From Ailurus styani (taxonomy: Eukaryota; Chordata; Mammalia; Carnivora; Ailuridae): DNA of 64,000 nucleotides. Position numbers and translations under genes: made by a program. The notes beneath the pieces were generated by a model. It was not told the origin of the DNA, made no database searches, and was given only the letters and a program-made list of their open reading frames with translations. This document shows positions 21,950 through 33,731 of this stretch, in pieces; positions within the stretch are counted from its first letter, which is position 1, and each line of letters begins with the position of its first letter. The stretch is taken from contig LNAC01000232.1 in NCBI GenBank assembly GCA_002007465.1, positions 3,050,996 to 3,114,995 on the forward strand, written 5' to 3'.

Positions 21950-22965
21950 GACTGACATTGTCACCTGTGCTAATTAAGGTTTTTCCTTTGGGTTCTTCCT
22001 GGCTGTTTAGTCCTGTTCCTTATAGCCATCAACTCTTCCAACATCATGACCGAGAATTTGGTGAGTCCCTACAAGCTCCTAGCAGTTAGGTGAGCACTTA
22101 CTGCATATTTTACAATAGAGTATGTGTTTGGTTTGGATTTTAAATGACCACCTCAGGCTGATGGAACAGGTTTTTGAGCTACAACATAATCTGTTAACAA
22201 CAGTTCATCAAGCGATATTACTAAAAACAGGATTGGGAGCGTGGAGGACTTTCCTGCCTCTCTAAACAGAGCGTGAACATGCTCTTCCAACTGAGGAGAA
22301 ACCTCCCAAATGGTGATGGTTGGCGTGTTCAGACTTTGGTGTATATTCCATGAATTTGGAGACCAACAATTTTGTATATCTGTGGTAGTATCTCTTTACC
22401 TCCTATGCCTTATATACTGGATGTTGTTCTATGCTTGCCTTAATTTACTTGGAGTGTTCAATGCCTGCCTTGGTTTATGGGACATGAACTATTTTACTTG
22501 GCTTATTGTAGTTGGAGAAAACCTCATCATGCCTTTTGAGTGTGGGAGATGATCTGTGTTTGAGACCTCAGAAGCCAAAACCAGAACCAATATGGAAGTT
22601 AAGGAGAAGTACATGATAGCTTAATAAAAGTAGATTTAGTAGTGCTATTTAAAAATGTTCTGTATTGCCCTCAGATGTATAGAGTTCCATTACTAAGAGG
22701 TATCTGGCAGAAGCTGGATGAGCCTTTGCAGGGATTTTGTGGGAGCATTGAAGAATGCGTAGGGTGAGCTAGGTGATAGATTAATGATGAGATTTGGGAT
22801 TTATGTATACATGACCAGTGGTTGTAGACAGATGCAGAGAAAGAACAAGCTGAGAAGATTTCTACTGATGGTAGTCAGTAGCAAGACGAGATTGCCAAGG
22901 GAGTGTGTACCCAGAAGAGTCTTTCTTTGGCTTTGGTATAAAGGTAATGCTGGAGTTGTAGAATG
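21950..22965. other. unassigned sequence
   Basis: About 1 kb with several open frames under 85 codons, none recognisable. No obvious repeat. Confidence 0.4.
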
Positions 22966-23030
22966 AGTTTGAAAGTTTTCCCTCTTCTTCGGAGTTTTTG
23001 GAAAAGTTTGAGAAGGATTGCTGTTCATTG

Positions 23031-23242
23031 TTTTTTTTTTTTCTTTTTCTTTTTTTTAAGATTATTTATTTATTTGACAGACAAAGTGAGAGAGGGAACA
23101 CAAGCAGGGGGAGTGGGAGAGGGAGAAGCAGGCTTCCTGCGGAGCGGGGAGCCTGATGTGGGACTCATTCCAGGACCCTGGGATCATGACCTGAGCTGAC
23201 GCTGACGGCAGACACTTAATGATTGAGCCACCTAGGTGCCCC
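23031..23242 (-). mobile_element. CAN-SINE in L1
   Basis: Reverse-oriented SINE with a long T-tract. L1 text breaks at 23030 and resumes at 23243. Confidence 0.92.
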
Positions 23243-24078
23243 GGTACTATTTTTCTTTAAATGTTTGATGGAATTCATTGGTGAAGCCACCACGTCCAGA
23301 GCTTTTTTGTTTTGGGAGATTTTTGACCACTGATTCTATCTCCTTAATAGTTACAAGCCTATTCGGGTAACCTTCCACTTCTTTGTGATTTAGTCTTGGC
23401 AGGATTTAGGTTTTGAGGAGTTTGTTTCATCTAGGTTATCTCATTTGTTGGCATTTAATTATTCAGTCATTAGAACATGTAACTCTTAATCTCAGGGTTG
23501 TGTGTTCCTTTTTGATCCTTTTTATTTCTGTAGAATCAGTAGTAATGTGTCCACTTTCATTTCTGATCTCCTTTTTTCTTAATCCATCTAGCTTAAAGGT
23601 TTGTCAAACTTTTAATTTTTCTCAACCAACTTTTTCCTCTTAATTCATTTATCATCTAATCTTTATTTCATTCCTTCTGCTAGCTTTGGGTTTAGTCTGT
23701 TCTTTTTTTAGTTCCTTAAGTTGTAAAGCTAGGTTCTTTGAGATCTTTGTTTTTAATGTAAATGTTTCTAGCTGTAAATTACCCTCTTAGCACAGCTTTC
23801 ACTGTGTCTCATAAGTTTTGGTATGTTGTGTTTTCATTTTCATCTGTCTCTTTTCTAATTTCTCATGTGACTTCTTTTTATACATTGTTTAAAAGTGTTT
23901 TTAATTTTCACTGTTATATCAATTTTCCATTCTTCCTTTTGTCTACTAAGATTTGTCGTGTCAATCCCTGTGTTTCCTTCTGCCTGGTTCTATCCACTAT
24001 TGTGAGGTATTGAAGTGCCCAACAATTATTGTAGAATTGTTTATTTCTCCCCTTAGTTTTGTCAGATTTTGCTTCATA

Positions 24079-24268
24079 CATCTTTTTAAAGATTTATTTT
24101 CGAGATCATGAGCAGGTGGAGGGGCAGAAGGAGAGAGAGAATTTCAAGCAGATTCCGTCCTGGGTGTGGAGCCCTACATGGGACTCAATCCCACAATCCT
24201 GAGATCATGACCTGAGCCAAAACCAAGAGTTGGACACTTAACTGACTGAGCCACTGAGCAGGTGTCCC
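24079..24268 (-). mobile_element. CAN-SINE in L1
   Basis: Reverse-oriented SINE. TSD TGCTTCATA (24070-24078 and 24269-24277). Confidence 0.92.
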
Positions 24269-24380
24269 TGCTTCATAAATTATAATAGTCTGTCATGAGG
24301 TGCATAAAGGTTTATAGTTCTTATATTTTGCTACATTGAATATTTTATTAATATCCTTCTTTGTCTCTCCTAACCTTTTT

Positions 24381-24563
24381 TTTTAAAGATTTATTTATTT
24401 TATTTGACAGAGATCACAAGTAGGCAGGGAGGCAGGCAGAGAGAGGAGGGGTTAGCAGGCTCCCTGCTGAGCAGAGAGCCCATGTGGGGCTCGATCCCAG
24501 GACCCTGGGATCATGACCTGAGCTAAAGGCAGAGGCTTAACCCACTGAGCCCCTAAGGTGCCC
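24381..24563 (-). mobile_element. young CAN-SINE in L1
   Basis: Reverse-oriented SINE with a perfect 16-bp TSD, CTCTCCTAACCTTTTT (24365-24380 and 24564-24579). Confidence 0.95.
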
Positions 24564-24665
24564 CTCTCCTAACCTTTTTGACTTAGTCTGTTTTGTCTGA
24601 GAGTAGTATAGCCATATCTTCACTTTTTTGTTTCTATTAGCAAAGGATAACTTTTCCATCCTTTT

Positions 24666-24870
24666 TTCTTTTTCCTTTTTTTTTTAATTTTGAGAGACAG
24701 AAAGAGGGAGTGAGAGAGAGCATGAGCAGGGGGAGGGGCAAAGGGTGAGGGAGAAGCCGACTTCCCGCTGAGCAGGAATCCCGCCCGACACAGGGCTCTA
24801 TCCCAGGACCCTGGGATCATGACCTGAGCTGAAGGCAGACACTTACCTGACTGAGCCATGCAGGTACCCC
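24666..24870 (-). mobile_element. CAN-SINE, first of a pair
   Basis: Reverse-oriented long-form SINE directly abutting a short-form SINE. The pair as a whole is flanked by TCCATCCTTTT (24655-24665 and 24982-24992). That suggests one entered through the tail of the other. Confidence 0.9.
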
Positions 24871-24981
24871 TATTTTAAAGATTTTATTTTTAAGTAATCT
24901 CTATACCCAGTGTGGGGCTTTGAACACACAACCCTGAGATTAAGAGTTACATGTTCTAATGACTGAGCCAGCCAGGTGCCC
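24871..24981 (-). mobile_element. short-form CAN-SINE, second of a pair
   Basis: Short reverse-oriented SINE (TTTTTAAGTAATCTCTATACC to GAGCCAGCCAGGTGCCCC). Confidence 0.88.
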
Positions 24982-25928
24982 CTCCATCCTTTTACTTTCA
25001 ACATGTTTGTGTTTTTGGATCTCAAGGGAGTCTCTTGTAGATGGTATCAAGTTGGATCATGTGTTTTTTTTATCCATTCTGCTAATCTGTCTTTCTGATG
25101 GGAGAGTTTAATCCACTTACACTTAAAATACTGATAAGGGAGAACTTCGATGTTTTTGCTACTCGTTTTCTGTATGCCTTCGGGCTTTTTGTCTGCTTAT
25201 TTCTTGCATTAATGTCTTCTATGTTTTGTGTGTGTGTGTACACTGTTGCACACACACATAAATAATCTTGTGTGTGGGTGCGTGTAGTAAAGTATTGAAA
25301 TTCCTTTCTCATTTTCTCTTTATATTTAATAGCTATTTTTTTTCTAGATATTGGGGAAATTACATATAATCAAGATCTGAAGTTCCAAACCAAAGTTTAG
25401 TAATATACTAAAAATTGTTGTCTTTTATTTAAATGTCTTAGTCTCTTGACTCAGGTAGAAAACAAAATGCATTACAGACAATTGTTACAGTAATACTAGC
25501 TCTTATAATTGCCCATGTATCTGCCATTATTGAGAGAGTCTCCATATGACTTTGAATTACTGTCTAATGTCCTCTTCCTTCACCTTTCAGGACTCTTATG
25601 GGGCAGTTCTAGTGGTCCTAGTCCTCTCAGCTTTTGTTAATCTGGGAATGTCTTAATACCTCTTTTGAAGGACAGTTTTGCTGGATATAGTTTTCTTGAT
25701 TGATAGGGTTTTTGGTTTTTTTGTTTTGTTTTTATTAGTACTTTGACTCTGTAAGCCCACTGTTTGCTAACCACCAAAACTTGGTGAGGAATCTCACTAA
25801 TCTTACTAATGAATCACTCTCACTAATCTAGTGAGGATCTCACTAATAATCTTACTGAGGATGCCTTTGTAAGTGATGATTTGCTTCCCTCTTGCTACTT
25901 TCAGGAGTCTGTTTTTGTCTTTTTTTTT

Positions 25929-26101
25929 TAAGATTTTCATTTATTTGAGAGAAAAAGAGAGAGCATGAGAGGGGAGAAGGTCAGAGGGAGAAGCAGACTC
26001 CCCATGGAGCTAGGAGCCCAATGTGGGACTCCATCCCGGGACTCCGGGATCATGACCTGAGCTGAAGGCAGTTGCTTAACCAGCTGAGCCACCCAGGCAC
26101 C
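25929..26101 (-). mobile_element. CAN-SINE in L1
   Basis: Reverse-oriented SINE. Flanks repeat as CTGTTTTTGTCTTTTTTT (from 25909 and from 26102). Confidence 0.92.
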
Positions 26102-26243
26102 CTGTTTTTGTCTTTTTTTGAAAGTTTGATTATCCTGTGTGTTGGTGCTGGTCTTCTTGAGTTCATCTTATGTGGAGTTTGTTGAGTTTCTTGGGTGTTC
26201 ATACTCATGTCACTCCAATTTGGGAAGTTTTATGCCATTATTT

Positions 26244-26423
26244 CTCTTTACTTTTTTTAAGATTTTATTTGACACCGTATAAGCAAGGGAAGGGGCAGGC
26301 AGAGGGACAAGCAGACTCCCTGCTGAGTGGGGAGTCTGACCTGGGACTCAATCCCAGGACTCTGGGATCACGACCCAAGCTGAAGACAGATGCTCAACCG
26401 ACTGAGCAGCACAGGCACACCCG
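26244..26423 (-). mobile_element. CAN-SINE in L1
   Basis: Reverse-oriented SINE. TSD GCCATTATTT (26234-26243 and 26424-26433). The head complement is degraded (AGCAGCACAGGCACACCC). Confidence 0.9.
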
Positions 26424-27612
26424 GCCATTATTTTTTCAAATATTCTATTTCTCTCTTCTCCTGAGAACTCCCATGCTACACGTGTTGGTCCACTTGGTGG
26501 TGTCCACAGTTCCCTTGGGTTCTCTTTGTTTTTCTTGCATCTTTTTTCTGTTCTTCAGACTTGATAATTTCCATTGTCCTGTCTTCAAGATCGCAGATTC
26601 TTTTGTACAAATCTGCCTTTGAATCCCTCTAGTGAATTTTTCATTTCTATAACTGCTGTAGATTTGTGTGTGTGTGTGTGTTAGGTTTTCTCTGTATTTC
26701 CATTTTGTTCACACATCATTTTCTAGACTTTCTCCGTATCTTTTAGTTCTTTAAGCATCTTTAAGAGTGTCCTTTTAAAGTCTTAAGTATATCTGCCAGT
26801 AGGTAGGTCTTTTTCAGGGACCGTTTCTGTTGATAACCACACACCCCTGCCCCCCGGCGTTGGGCCAGACTTTCCTGTTGTAATATGCCTTGTGATTTTT
26901 GCTGAACACTGGACATTTGAATCCTCTCGTGGTAACTCTGGAAAGCAGATTTTCCTCCTTTCCCAGCATTTTTTCTGGGTTATTGTTTTATTTTTAAAAT
27001 TGTAGACTGTCACTGTGCTGAGGATTAGCCAGAAGTATAAAACTGAGGTCTGCTCAGGTTTTTTCTGAGCCTTTGACTACACATGCACAGTCACTTTCTA
27101 ATTTTTTCCATATATGCAGTTGTTGTTTAATATCTGGCTCCTGAAAGGGGAGAGAAAGCAAAAAACGAAGGTAGGGAGAAAAGGGCTTGGGCCCTTTAAA
27201 TTCCCTGGCAATCCTTTAACCCGGAAGGGGAGGGGCTTTTAACAGTGAAAGGAGGTGCAACCACAACGGCTGCTCACCTCCTTGTCTACGCCCTGTGATC
27301 TGAGGCAGCATTCAGCAGTCTGAGCAGAGACTCCCGACACTTGGAACAGTCTACGTGCAGCTTATGGGAACTAGGGTGGGCAAGAAGGACCCTGTCTTCA
27401 AAGAACCCTCAAAGTTGCCTGCCAAGGGTCTAGGGGTGGAGGATTGGTAGGTATTACTGTACTAAGAGCTAAAACTGACTGAAACTAACAGCAATTTGTC
27501 ATCTCAGTCTTTGTCTAGAAGTTGCAAACTTTCAACAGACTTAGAGTTCTGAAATAGAAACGTCAGACAGATGCCTTTCTGTGGGTGCAGTTGTTATCCA
27601 GGTAGGGAAATA

Positions 27613-27815
27613 GATTTTTTTTTTAAATTAGGACGAGAGACTATGCACGGGTGGGTGGGGTAGGGTGGTAGAGGGGTAGGGAGAAGAAGAGGGAACGAAT
27701 CTCATTCCGATTCTGTGCTGAGTCAGAGCCCCTTGGGTGCCATCTCAGGACCCTGAAACCATGACCTGAGCCAAAATCGATAGTCGGGTGCTTCACTGAG
27801 CCACCCAGGTACCCC
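27613..27815 (-). mobile_element. CAN-SINE, older copy
   Basis: Reverse-oriented SINE with a G-rich middle (GGGTGGGTGGGGTAGGGTGG). It ends GAGCCACCCAGGTACCCC. Confidence 0.87.
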
Positions 27816-27825
27816 GATTTTTTTT

Positions 27826-27990
27826 AATGTTAAAAATAATTTTTCTGAGTCTAGTTGACAGTGTTAAATTTCATGTGTACAAGATAGTGGTTCAGCGGAT
27901 CTATATGTTGTATACCACAGGTGTTATCATGGCAATAGATTCTTGTTGCTACCCACTCTTCCATCTTCCTAGAATCTTCTCTATTTAGTC
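27826..27990 (-). mobile_element. L1 3' end fragment, antisense
   Basis: AGTCTAGTTGACAGTGTTAA, TTCATGTGTACAAGATAGTG and GTTCAGCGGATCTATATGTT resemble the antisense L1 3' end. Confidence 0.6.
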
Positions 27991-28099
27991 TTATAAAATT
28001 CCTCAAATACTTGCTTGATGTTTACTTTTTGCCTAACCATAATAGACCTACTGAAGGGTCATAAAAATGTAGGAGCTGGCATTTTTGACTTCGGGTAAG

Positions 28100-28690
28100 A
28101 GCATAGTCTTATTAAGGCAGTTTCTTCTTGCCACCTAACCACGTCAAAATCTAGATGCTTAAAACAACCCCTGTGACTGGTTATGATATATGGCAGTTAG
28201 GAATTTATCAGTGATTTCTCTCTGCTCCACATGGCTTTAATTGGGCTCGCTCATGTGGTGGTGTTCACTTGGTGGCTGGACAGGGCCAGAAGGGCTGAGG
28301 GCTTGGTGCTAGCTTGCGGCTGGAGTGCCACGGTTCTCCTACAGGTGTCCTCTCTTGCCATGTGGTCACTCATCTTCTGGCCCTTTCTGTCTAGTGTATA
28401 GCCTGGTCTTCTTCACATGGTGTCTGGTTTCCAAGGGAGTAAAAGCTGTCAGACCGCTGAGGGTTCAGGCCCAGAACTGGCACCACAGTCTCTTCCGAGG
28501 ATTCTCTTGATCAAAGCAAGTCAGCCCAGGTTCAGGTAGAAAGGAAATAAACTCTACTTCTTGATAGAAGGAGCAGCCCTCTGCCTACAGGGATAAGAGG
28601 AATTATTGGTGGCTGTTTTGCAGATGGTAACCACAGGATTCTAGACAGTCACTTGAATCAATAATGAGTCAAAAGAAGTGAATTACAAGG
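28100..28690. mobile_element. ancient interspersed repeat, class unresolved
   Basis: GGGCTCGCTCATGTGGTGGT, CTTCTTCACATGGTGTCTGG, CAGAACTGGCACCACAG, AAAGCAAGTCAGCCCAGGTT and TAAACTCTACTTCTTGATAG belong to the same old family as 18190-18480 and 38920-39420, here more complete. Confidence 0.5.
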
Positions 28691-28739
28691 AAGTTCAAAC
28701 TGAATGAGATGTCCAGCTTACCCCACTCCTCCCCAGTTC

Positions 28740-28850
28740 GAATGTGTGTCCCACGAGGGCAGGGGTTTTTCTGTTTTGCTCAGTGCTTTATTCCCAGGCC
28801 CAAGGGCAGTGCCTGGTTTGTGATGAAAGCTCCCAGAGTTCTGTTGAAGG
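28740..28850 (+). mobile_element. L2 3' end
   Basis: GTCCCACGAGGGCAGGGGTT, CTGTTTTGCTCAGTGCTTTA and GGGCAGTGCCTGGTTTGTGA match the L2 3' end in sense. Confidence 0.65.
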
Positions 28851-29247
28851 AAGGAAAGCCTGATCTGTAAGAGTAGGGACAGAGAGATTGTATAGAAGAG
28901 GAGCATCAGAGAAGGCTTCAGAGAAAACCTGAACCTGGAGCAAAGTCTTGAAAAAGAGTGATAAGTATGAATCAGTGTCTCAGGTGGGTGGACGACATTT
29001 TTTCACTACTTCACAGAGTGCCTGCCTATGCCAGATGCTGGCGATTCAAAGATAAGAGACTTTCCCTTGAGGAAAGGGATGCAAACATCTCCGTGTAAAC
29101 AAGTGCTAGGGAAGAGAAAAGAGGATTTTTTTTTTTTTTTTTGAATTCTAGGGGAGGGCGTCAGCATGAGCGTACACAGATGGTACTGAGTTAAGGCAAG
29201 TGTGGACTGAGGGGAAAAGGCTGAGCTGAAGGAACCACTAGAAAAAG

Positions 29248-29252
<5 letters not shown>
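28851..29252. other. purine-rich sequence, weak old-repeat traces
   Basis: Includes GAGAAGGCTTCAGAGAAAAC and GCCAGATGCTGGCGATTCAA, which faintly resemble L2-type text. A T-run lies at 29127-29143. No gene is evident. Confidence 0.35.

Positions 29253-29292
<40 letters not shown>
29252..29292. repeat. (GA)n microsatellite
   Basis: A pure GA run of about 20 units, preceded by GTGTGT. It is not part of a recognisable SINE. Confidence 0.95.
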
Positions 29293-29295
<3 letters not shown>

Positions 29296-29750
29296 AAGAG
29301 TGGAGTCTTGAAAATAAGCTGCAGGATTTGCTTAGCAGATAAATGATAAGGAGCACCTCCTCTGACTCCTTAAACGTGAGTAATGTCATGACTGAATTTG
29401 AGATTCTTTGGTTACTTGGTGCAAATTTTTGTCTCCATGATAAGGAGAGTCTCAATGGAAGGCCATTCATCATTAGGATTCATGAGTTAACTGGTGTTTG
29501 TTTACCTTACTATAATTCTGTAGCGCTTTAGGAGTTTACAGAGATCATGGGCATATATATGTGACTGGTGAAAAGCAAAGTATAAATTTATTAGTATATA
29601 GTAATCTTCCTTTTCTCTCTCTTTCTCCCTAGAGAAGTGATTTCAGACCTAGTTTGTGGTGAATGAACCAAAAAAGGAGTGTGGATAAAGTAGGGAGATG
29701 AGTGTTTTATTCTGGGGTGGGGGGAAAGCTGAGACAGTTGATGAGATAGA
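29293..29750. other. unassigned sequence
   Basis: No repeat or gene recognised. Confidence 0.45.
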
Positions 29751-29762
29751 TTAGTTGGGGTG

Positions 29763-30132
29763 TTGGGACACCTGGGTGGCTCAGCTGGTTAAGTGTCTGC
29801 CTTTGGCTTAGGTCATGATCTCTGGATCCTGGGATTGAGCCCCATATTAGGCTCCCGGGCTCAGCGGGGAGTCTGCCTCTCCCTTTCCCTTTGTTTCTCC
29901 CCCTGCTTGTGCTTTCTCTCTCTGTCTCTCTCAAATAAATAAATCTTTTTTTTTTTCAATATTTATTTGACAGAGTGATAGCGAAAGAGGGAACAGAAGC
30001 AGGCTCCCCACCGAGCAGGAAGCCTGATGTGGGGCTCGATCCCAGGACCCTGGGATCACGACCCGAGCCAGAGGCAGTCCCTTAACCAACTGAGCCACCC
30101 AGGTGCCCCAATAAATAAAATCTTAAAAAAAA
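29763..30132 (+). mobile_element. CAN-SINE split in its A-tail by an opposite SINE
   Basis: Forward SINE (29763-29945). Its tail continues after an inserted SINE as AAATAAAATCTTAAAAAAAA (30112-30132). Outer TSD TTAGTTGGGGTG / TTAATTGGGGTG (29751-29762 and 30133-30144, one mismatch). Confidence 0.92.
29946..30109 (-). mobile_element. inner CAN-SINE, opposite orientation
   Basis: Reverse-oriented SINE inserted in the AATAAATAAA tail of the forward SINE. That tail motif is repeated on both sides (about 29934-29945 and 30110-30120). Confidence 0.92.
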
Positions 30133-30394
30133 TTAATTGGGGTGGAATTGTAGAACAAGATCTGTGGCTATATCTTTGAGAGGTGAAATGGTGGTCTGTA
30201 GGGAGCATTTCCTAGGTACGGGTGTCCCGAGTTGTGTTAGATTTCCATAAGAAGGCTTCTGTAGGAGGTGCTGGTTTTTTAACTTTATTATTTTGTGGGG
30301 ACAAGGTATTGGCAGTGTTACTACATCGCTGCTGAAACTGGCCTCAGAATGGCCTCAACATATTGCAAACATTAACTTCTTTGGTTCAACATAG

Positions 30395-30535
30395 TCACTC
30401 CCAACAGCTGTATAAAATGTGTTACAGGTATTATCATTTCTTTCCCTTAAAATACGGATGACAACGGGGCTGCAGTAGATTCCCCGGGCTTCTCGATGAG
30501 GGACTGGTGTGAAGATCTGAACTATGGCAGTAGAG
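30395..30535 (-). mobile_element. MIR-like remnant
   Basis: GTTACAGGTATTATCATTTC, AAAATACGGATGACAACGGG and GAAGATCTGAACTATGGCAG follow MIR in reverse orientation, diverged. Confidence 0.45.
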
Positions 30536-30540
30536 AATTC

Positions 30541-33391
30541 TGGACACCTATTGGTATGAACCCACTCCGTGCGCCAGATTACTTAATTGATTTAGAAAAT
30601 TGAAAAGGTGTTGGACAGAGGGCCCCCAAACCCCTACTGTAGTCAGTGGCAATAACAACTTTTGGAGTAAAGCATGTGAATACTTACTGATCCAGATGAC
30701 AGTAATCAAGCATATAAAATGAAAGCACTTTCACTTGACCACAAAGGCATCCTCTAGGGCTAGAGTTCTTTTAGAAGTTCGTATATCCTTCTGAGAATTC
30801 TGTAAAAACTTTGGACCTTTCACCGGAAGAATGCTTCTAGGATACACACCATTTGGCACACAGTTTTAGGGAGTAGCTAGGTTCTACAGTCTAACCCAGA
30901 GCACCTGGTGGCTCAGCTCATTATTGGCTAATTTCACCAAAGTCGCTTGAGCACATTGAGATTTTCTTCCTTCCAATGTAAAAGTTTCCCTTTTTGTTTC
31001 TAGCAGTTGTTAACTAAACCTAAAAATAGTGTTAAGGAAAGTCCCATCCAGACTTAGAGACAAGACTCTTGAATCCAGCATCAGAGCCATTGTGGAGTTT
31101 CGGTTAATGAGACTGCAATCCAGGAAGTAAGGGTTTTAGGATTTTTATGACCAAACTTGCTCATTCTCCTCATCTGCCCCAGGAGTCCCTTGTGAATGAG
31201 TCCTTCCAAACGGGATGATTTTGACTTCTAAAAATGTAAATAGATTAGGGGTCCTGGGTATCAGAGTTAGAATAAGACATACCATATAGTAACCCTGCCT
31301 GGTTGTCAAATTCCATTGGTTTTTGTAAAAAGTTACTGTTCATTTTGTACAGTGCGGCTCTTCTCTTGTTCTCTTGGTTTGTTTTTTTAATACACTAGAC
31401 TGGTCCAATTTTAAGTCTGAATATTGAGTTTGATTAGGTGGACAGGAGTAAGTGTGACAGTCACCCTTCACTTGTGTCTGTTTGAGAACTCCCTTTGCTA
31501 AAGCTCTGGCAAACTGTCAGGGTAAGCAGGGGAACCTTCCAGGATCGTCAGCCATCCTGAACAGTTCCTGAGGAGAAGTACTCATTAAATGAGTGACTTT
31601 TGTCTCCTAAAAACTTAGCTGTGTTCTTCCTTCTTTTCATTCCCCCCACCCCTTCCCTTTTTTGTGAGGCTTTTTCAGCAAGTAGAACCTTCTTTTTTGT
31701 TCAGGCTTACCTGGGATGTTAGGGAAGAAAAAAATTTGCCTTATGTGGGTTCTTAAAATGGAAGTGAGTCATGACTACACTAAGAAAATGAAACACTTAA
31801 AGATACTTTGGGGCTTTTTAATGTCCTCTTCGACTCATTTGTTAAACTCTGGGGCTCCTGGTTCATAAAAGGTAATCTGTGATAATATGAACAGTATTCC
31901 TTAATAATCACACTCGTAACAGCCCCTATACCTCCTGTCCATTAAGGTTTCAAGTAGAGCGGGCACAAGGACAGTAAAAGATGAGGAATGAACAAGCCCA
32001 CTTTGTCATCTAGAACATTCCTCACTGATCTTTTATACAGATTGCTGTGATGGAGTCGGGTTATCTTTGGTGTAATTGTGATGCGCTTTCTATCCTTTCC
32101 CCTTTTTGATTTGTGAGCATTTTTGTCTTAATATGCAAGTGCCTTGAATATTACTTGAGGCTGTGGAAACTTAAAGATCTGTTGTGTAAATCTACCTTCA
32201 CGTTTCTTTTACCTTGTCCCCCAGTCTATGTGGAAAACTGGAGAACCTTCATTATAGTTGAGTAAAAGGAGATCTTTCCAGGGTTGAGACCCAGTTTTTA
32301 TATTTTACATTGTGGTTCTAGGAAATTTTAATTATAAAAGAGTAGATTCCCTTTTCTTCCCTTGTCCCCCTCATGAAATCCTTCCTAACTAAAACAGGAT
32401 GGAAAGAATGGAAGAAAATAAGACCTTGATTAAAATGGATATTTATTAATAGTTCTTTTGGATTACTTCCTCACATTTTACATGGTGCTGTGTGGTGTCA
32501 GGATTTGAACTGTGCCATCAAATTTTCTCCATTGATCTCCCACTTTTTTATATTTGGCTTGAACTCTTAGAATTTTGATTACTTTATTTCTTAAATTCCA
32601 TTATGTGTAATAAAGCCATACTAATTTGGAACGTTTGAGGGAGTGGAGGGAAGGGCAGTCTTAAAATCTTAAAGGGTGTTTTTTTCAAGGTATGTTACAT
32701 TACCATTTACATATATATACACACATTAAAAACTCCAACCATAATGTTACTTAGTATCATCCATAAGGAATTTGCAATTACCTGAGCCTTGGTTTTGCAT
32801 GTAAATGGATATACTTGGAAGTGCTCGAGGCTACTTTGAAGGAGTTCTTAATAGTTGAGCCAGTAACCCTTGAAGTCTTGGTTATACTGGTACTTGTATT
32901 AGTAGACCTTTTATTTTTTTCCTCCTAGATTGGGTCAAGGTACATTGAGCCCAGCTCTGAGCTATTACATTATTAATAAGCAGAGTGAAACTACTAGGAC
33001 TTTTTTTTTTTTTTGAGAAGTTCTACAACTTTTTCTGTGCCTGTGTGCATTTTCATGTTTGTTAGACCTACCACACACACTGACATATATGTGCATATGT
33101 GTCGCTGTCCCTGAACAGGCCACGTGTATGACAGCAATTTGAGCAAGTCATCTTTGGGTATAAATTAGACTTAAGCTAACGGCAAGAATTGCATACCTTG
33201 GCATTCTTGCTCCCAAAATAAACCTGTTCATCAAAGATTTTGCTCATGTACCTGGCTTTGTGGTGGGCAGCCTTCTGTCAGGAACAAGTTACATTTCCTT
33301 TCTTTTTAGAACACTGATCAATGGGGCGGGTAGCTGCCGAGGGTGGCCTGGGAGGCTAAGTGGTGTACTGCCTATGTCGTTCTGAAGAGGA
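30541..33391. other. SINE-free 2.85-kb stretch, nothing recognised
   Basis: The longest stretch of the window without a recognised repeat. I find no credible exon: frames are short and no splice-site pair brackets one. A T-run lies at 33001-33014. Confidence 0.45.
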
Positions 33392-33402
33392 GTGGGATTC
33401 TT

Positions 33403-33584
33403 GGGGCGCCTGGGTGGCTCAGTGGGTTAGAGCCTCTGCCTTTGGCTCAGGTCATGATCTCAGGGTCCGGGGATCGAGGCCTGCATCGGGCTCCCTGCTC
33501 AGCAGGGAGCCTGCTTCCTCCTCTCTCTGCCTGCCTCTCTGCCTACTTATAATCTCTCTATCAAAAAAATAAATAAAATCTTAA
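33403..33584 (+). mobile_element. young CAN-SINE
   Basis: Full-length forward SINE. TSD GTGGGATTCTT / GTGGGGTTCTT (33392-33402 and 33586-33596, one mismatch). Confidence 0.95.
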
Positions 33585-33731
33585 AGTGGGGTTCTTTGCT
33601 GGTCCCTGTTTCTTAGGCCTGCCACGTGGGTGCCACCAACTAAAAGCGAAGGGTTTGGTATCAGTCCTGGGTTTGACCCTCCATGCTGTCATTACCCAGG
33701 TTTGGGATCTGTCTTGAAAAAACCAAGTTAA

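Larger units (their letters stand above)
22966..27450 (-). mobile_element. long old L1, antisense, carrying seven SINEs
   Basis: Read in reverse complement, this follows an L1 from the middle of ORF2 towards its 5' region. Landmarks are the segment just before the reverse transcriptase (22966-23030 and 23243-23350), text towards the endonuclease (23400-24060), and the endonuclease region (24570-24660). Upstream parts (25000-27450) include CTGGATATAGTTTTCTTGAT and AACACTGGACATTTGAATCC. Frameshifts and stops are everywhere, so it is dead. Seven SINEs interrupt it. Confidence 0.75.

Noticed and set aside
26170..26622. 150-codon forward open frame
   Set aside because: It is made of antisense L1 and a SINE.
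29006..29473. 155-codon reverse open frame with a serine-leucine run
   Set aside because: The run is the translation of a (GA)n microsatellite. There is no recognisable domain on either side.
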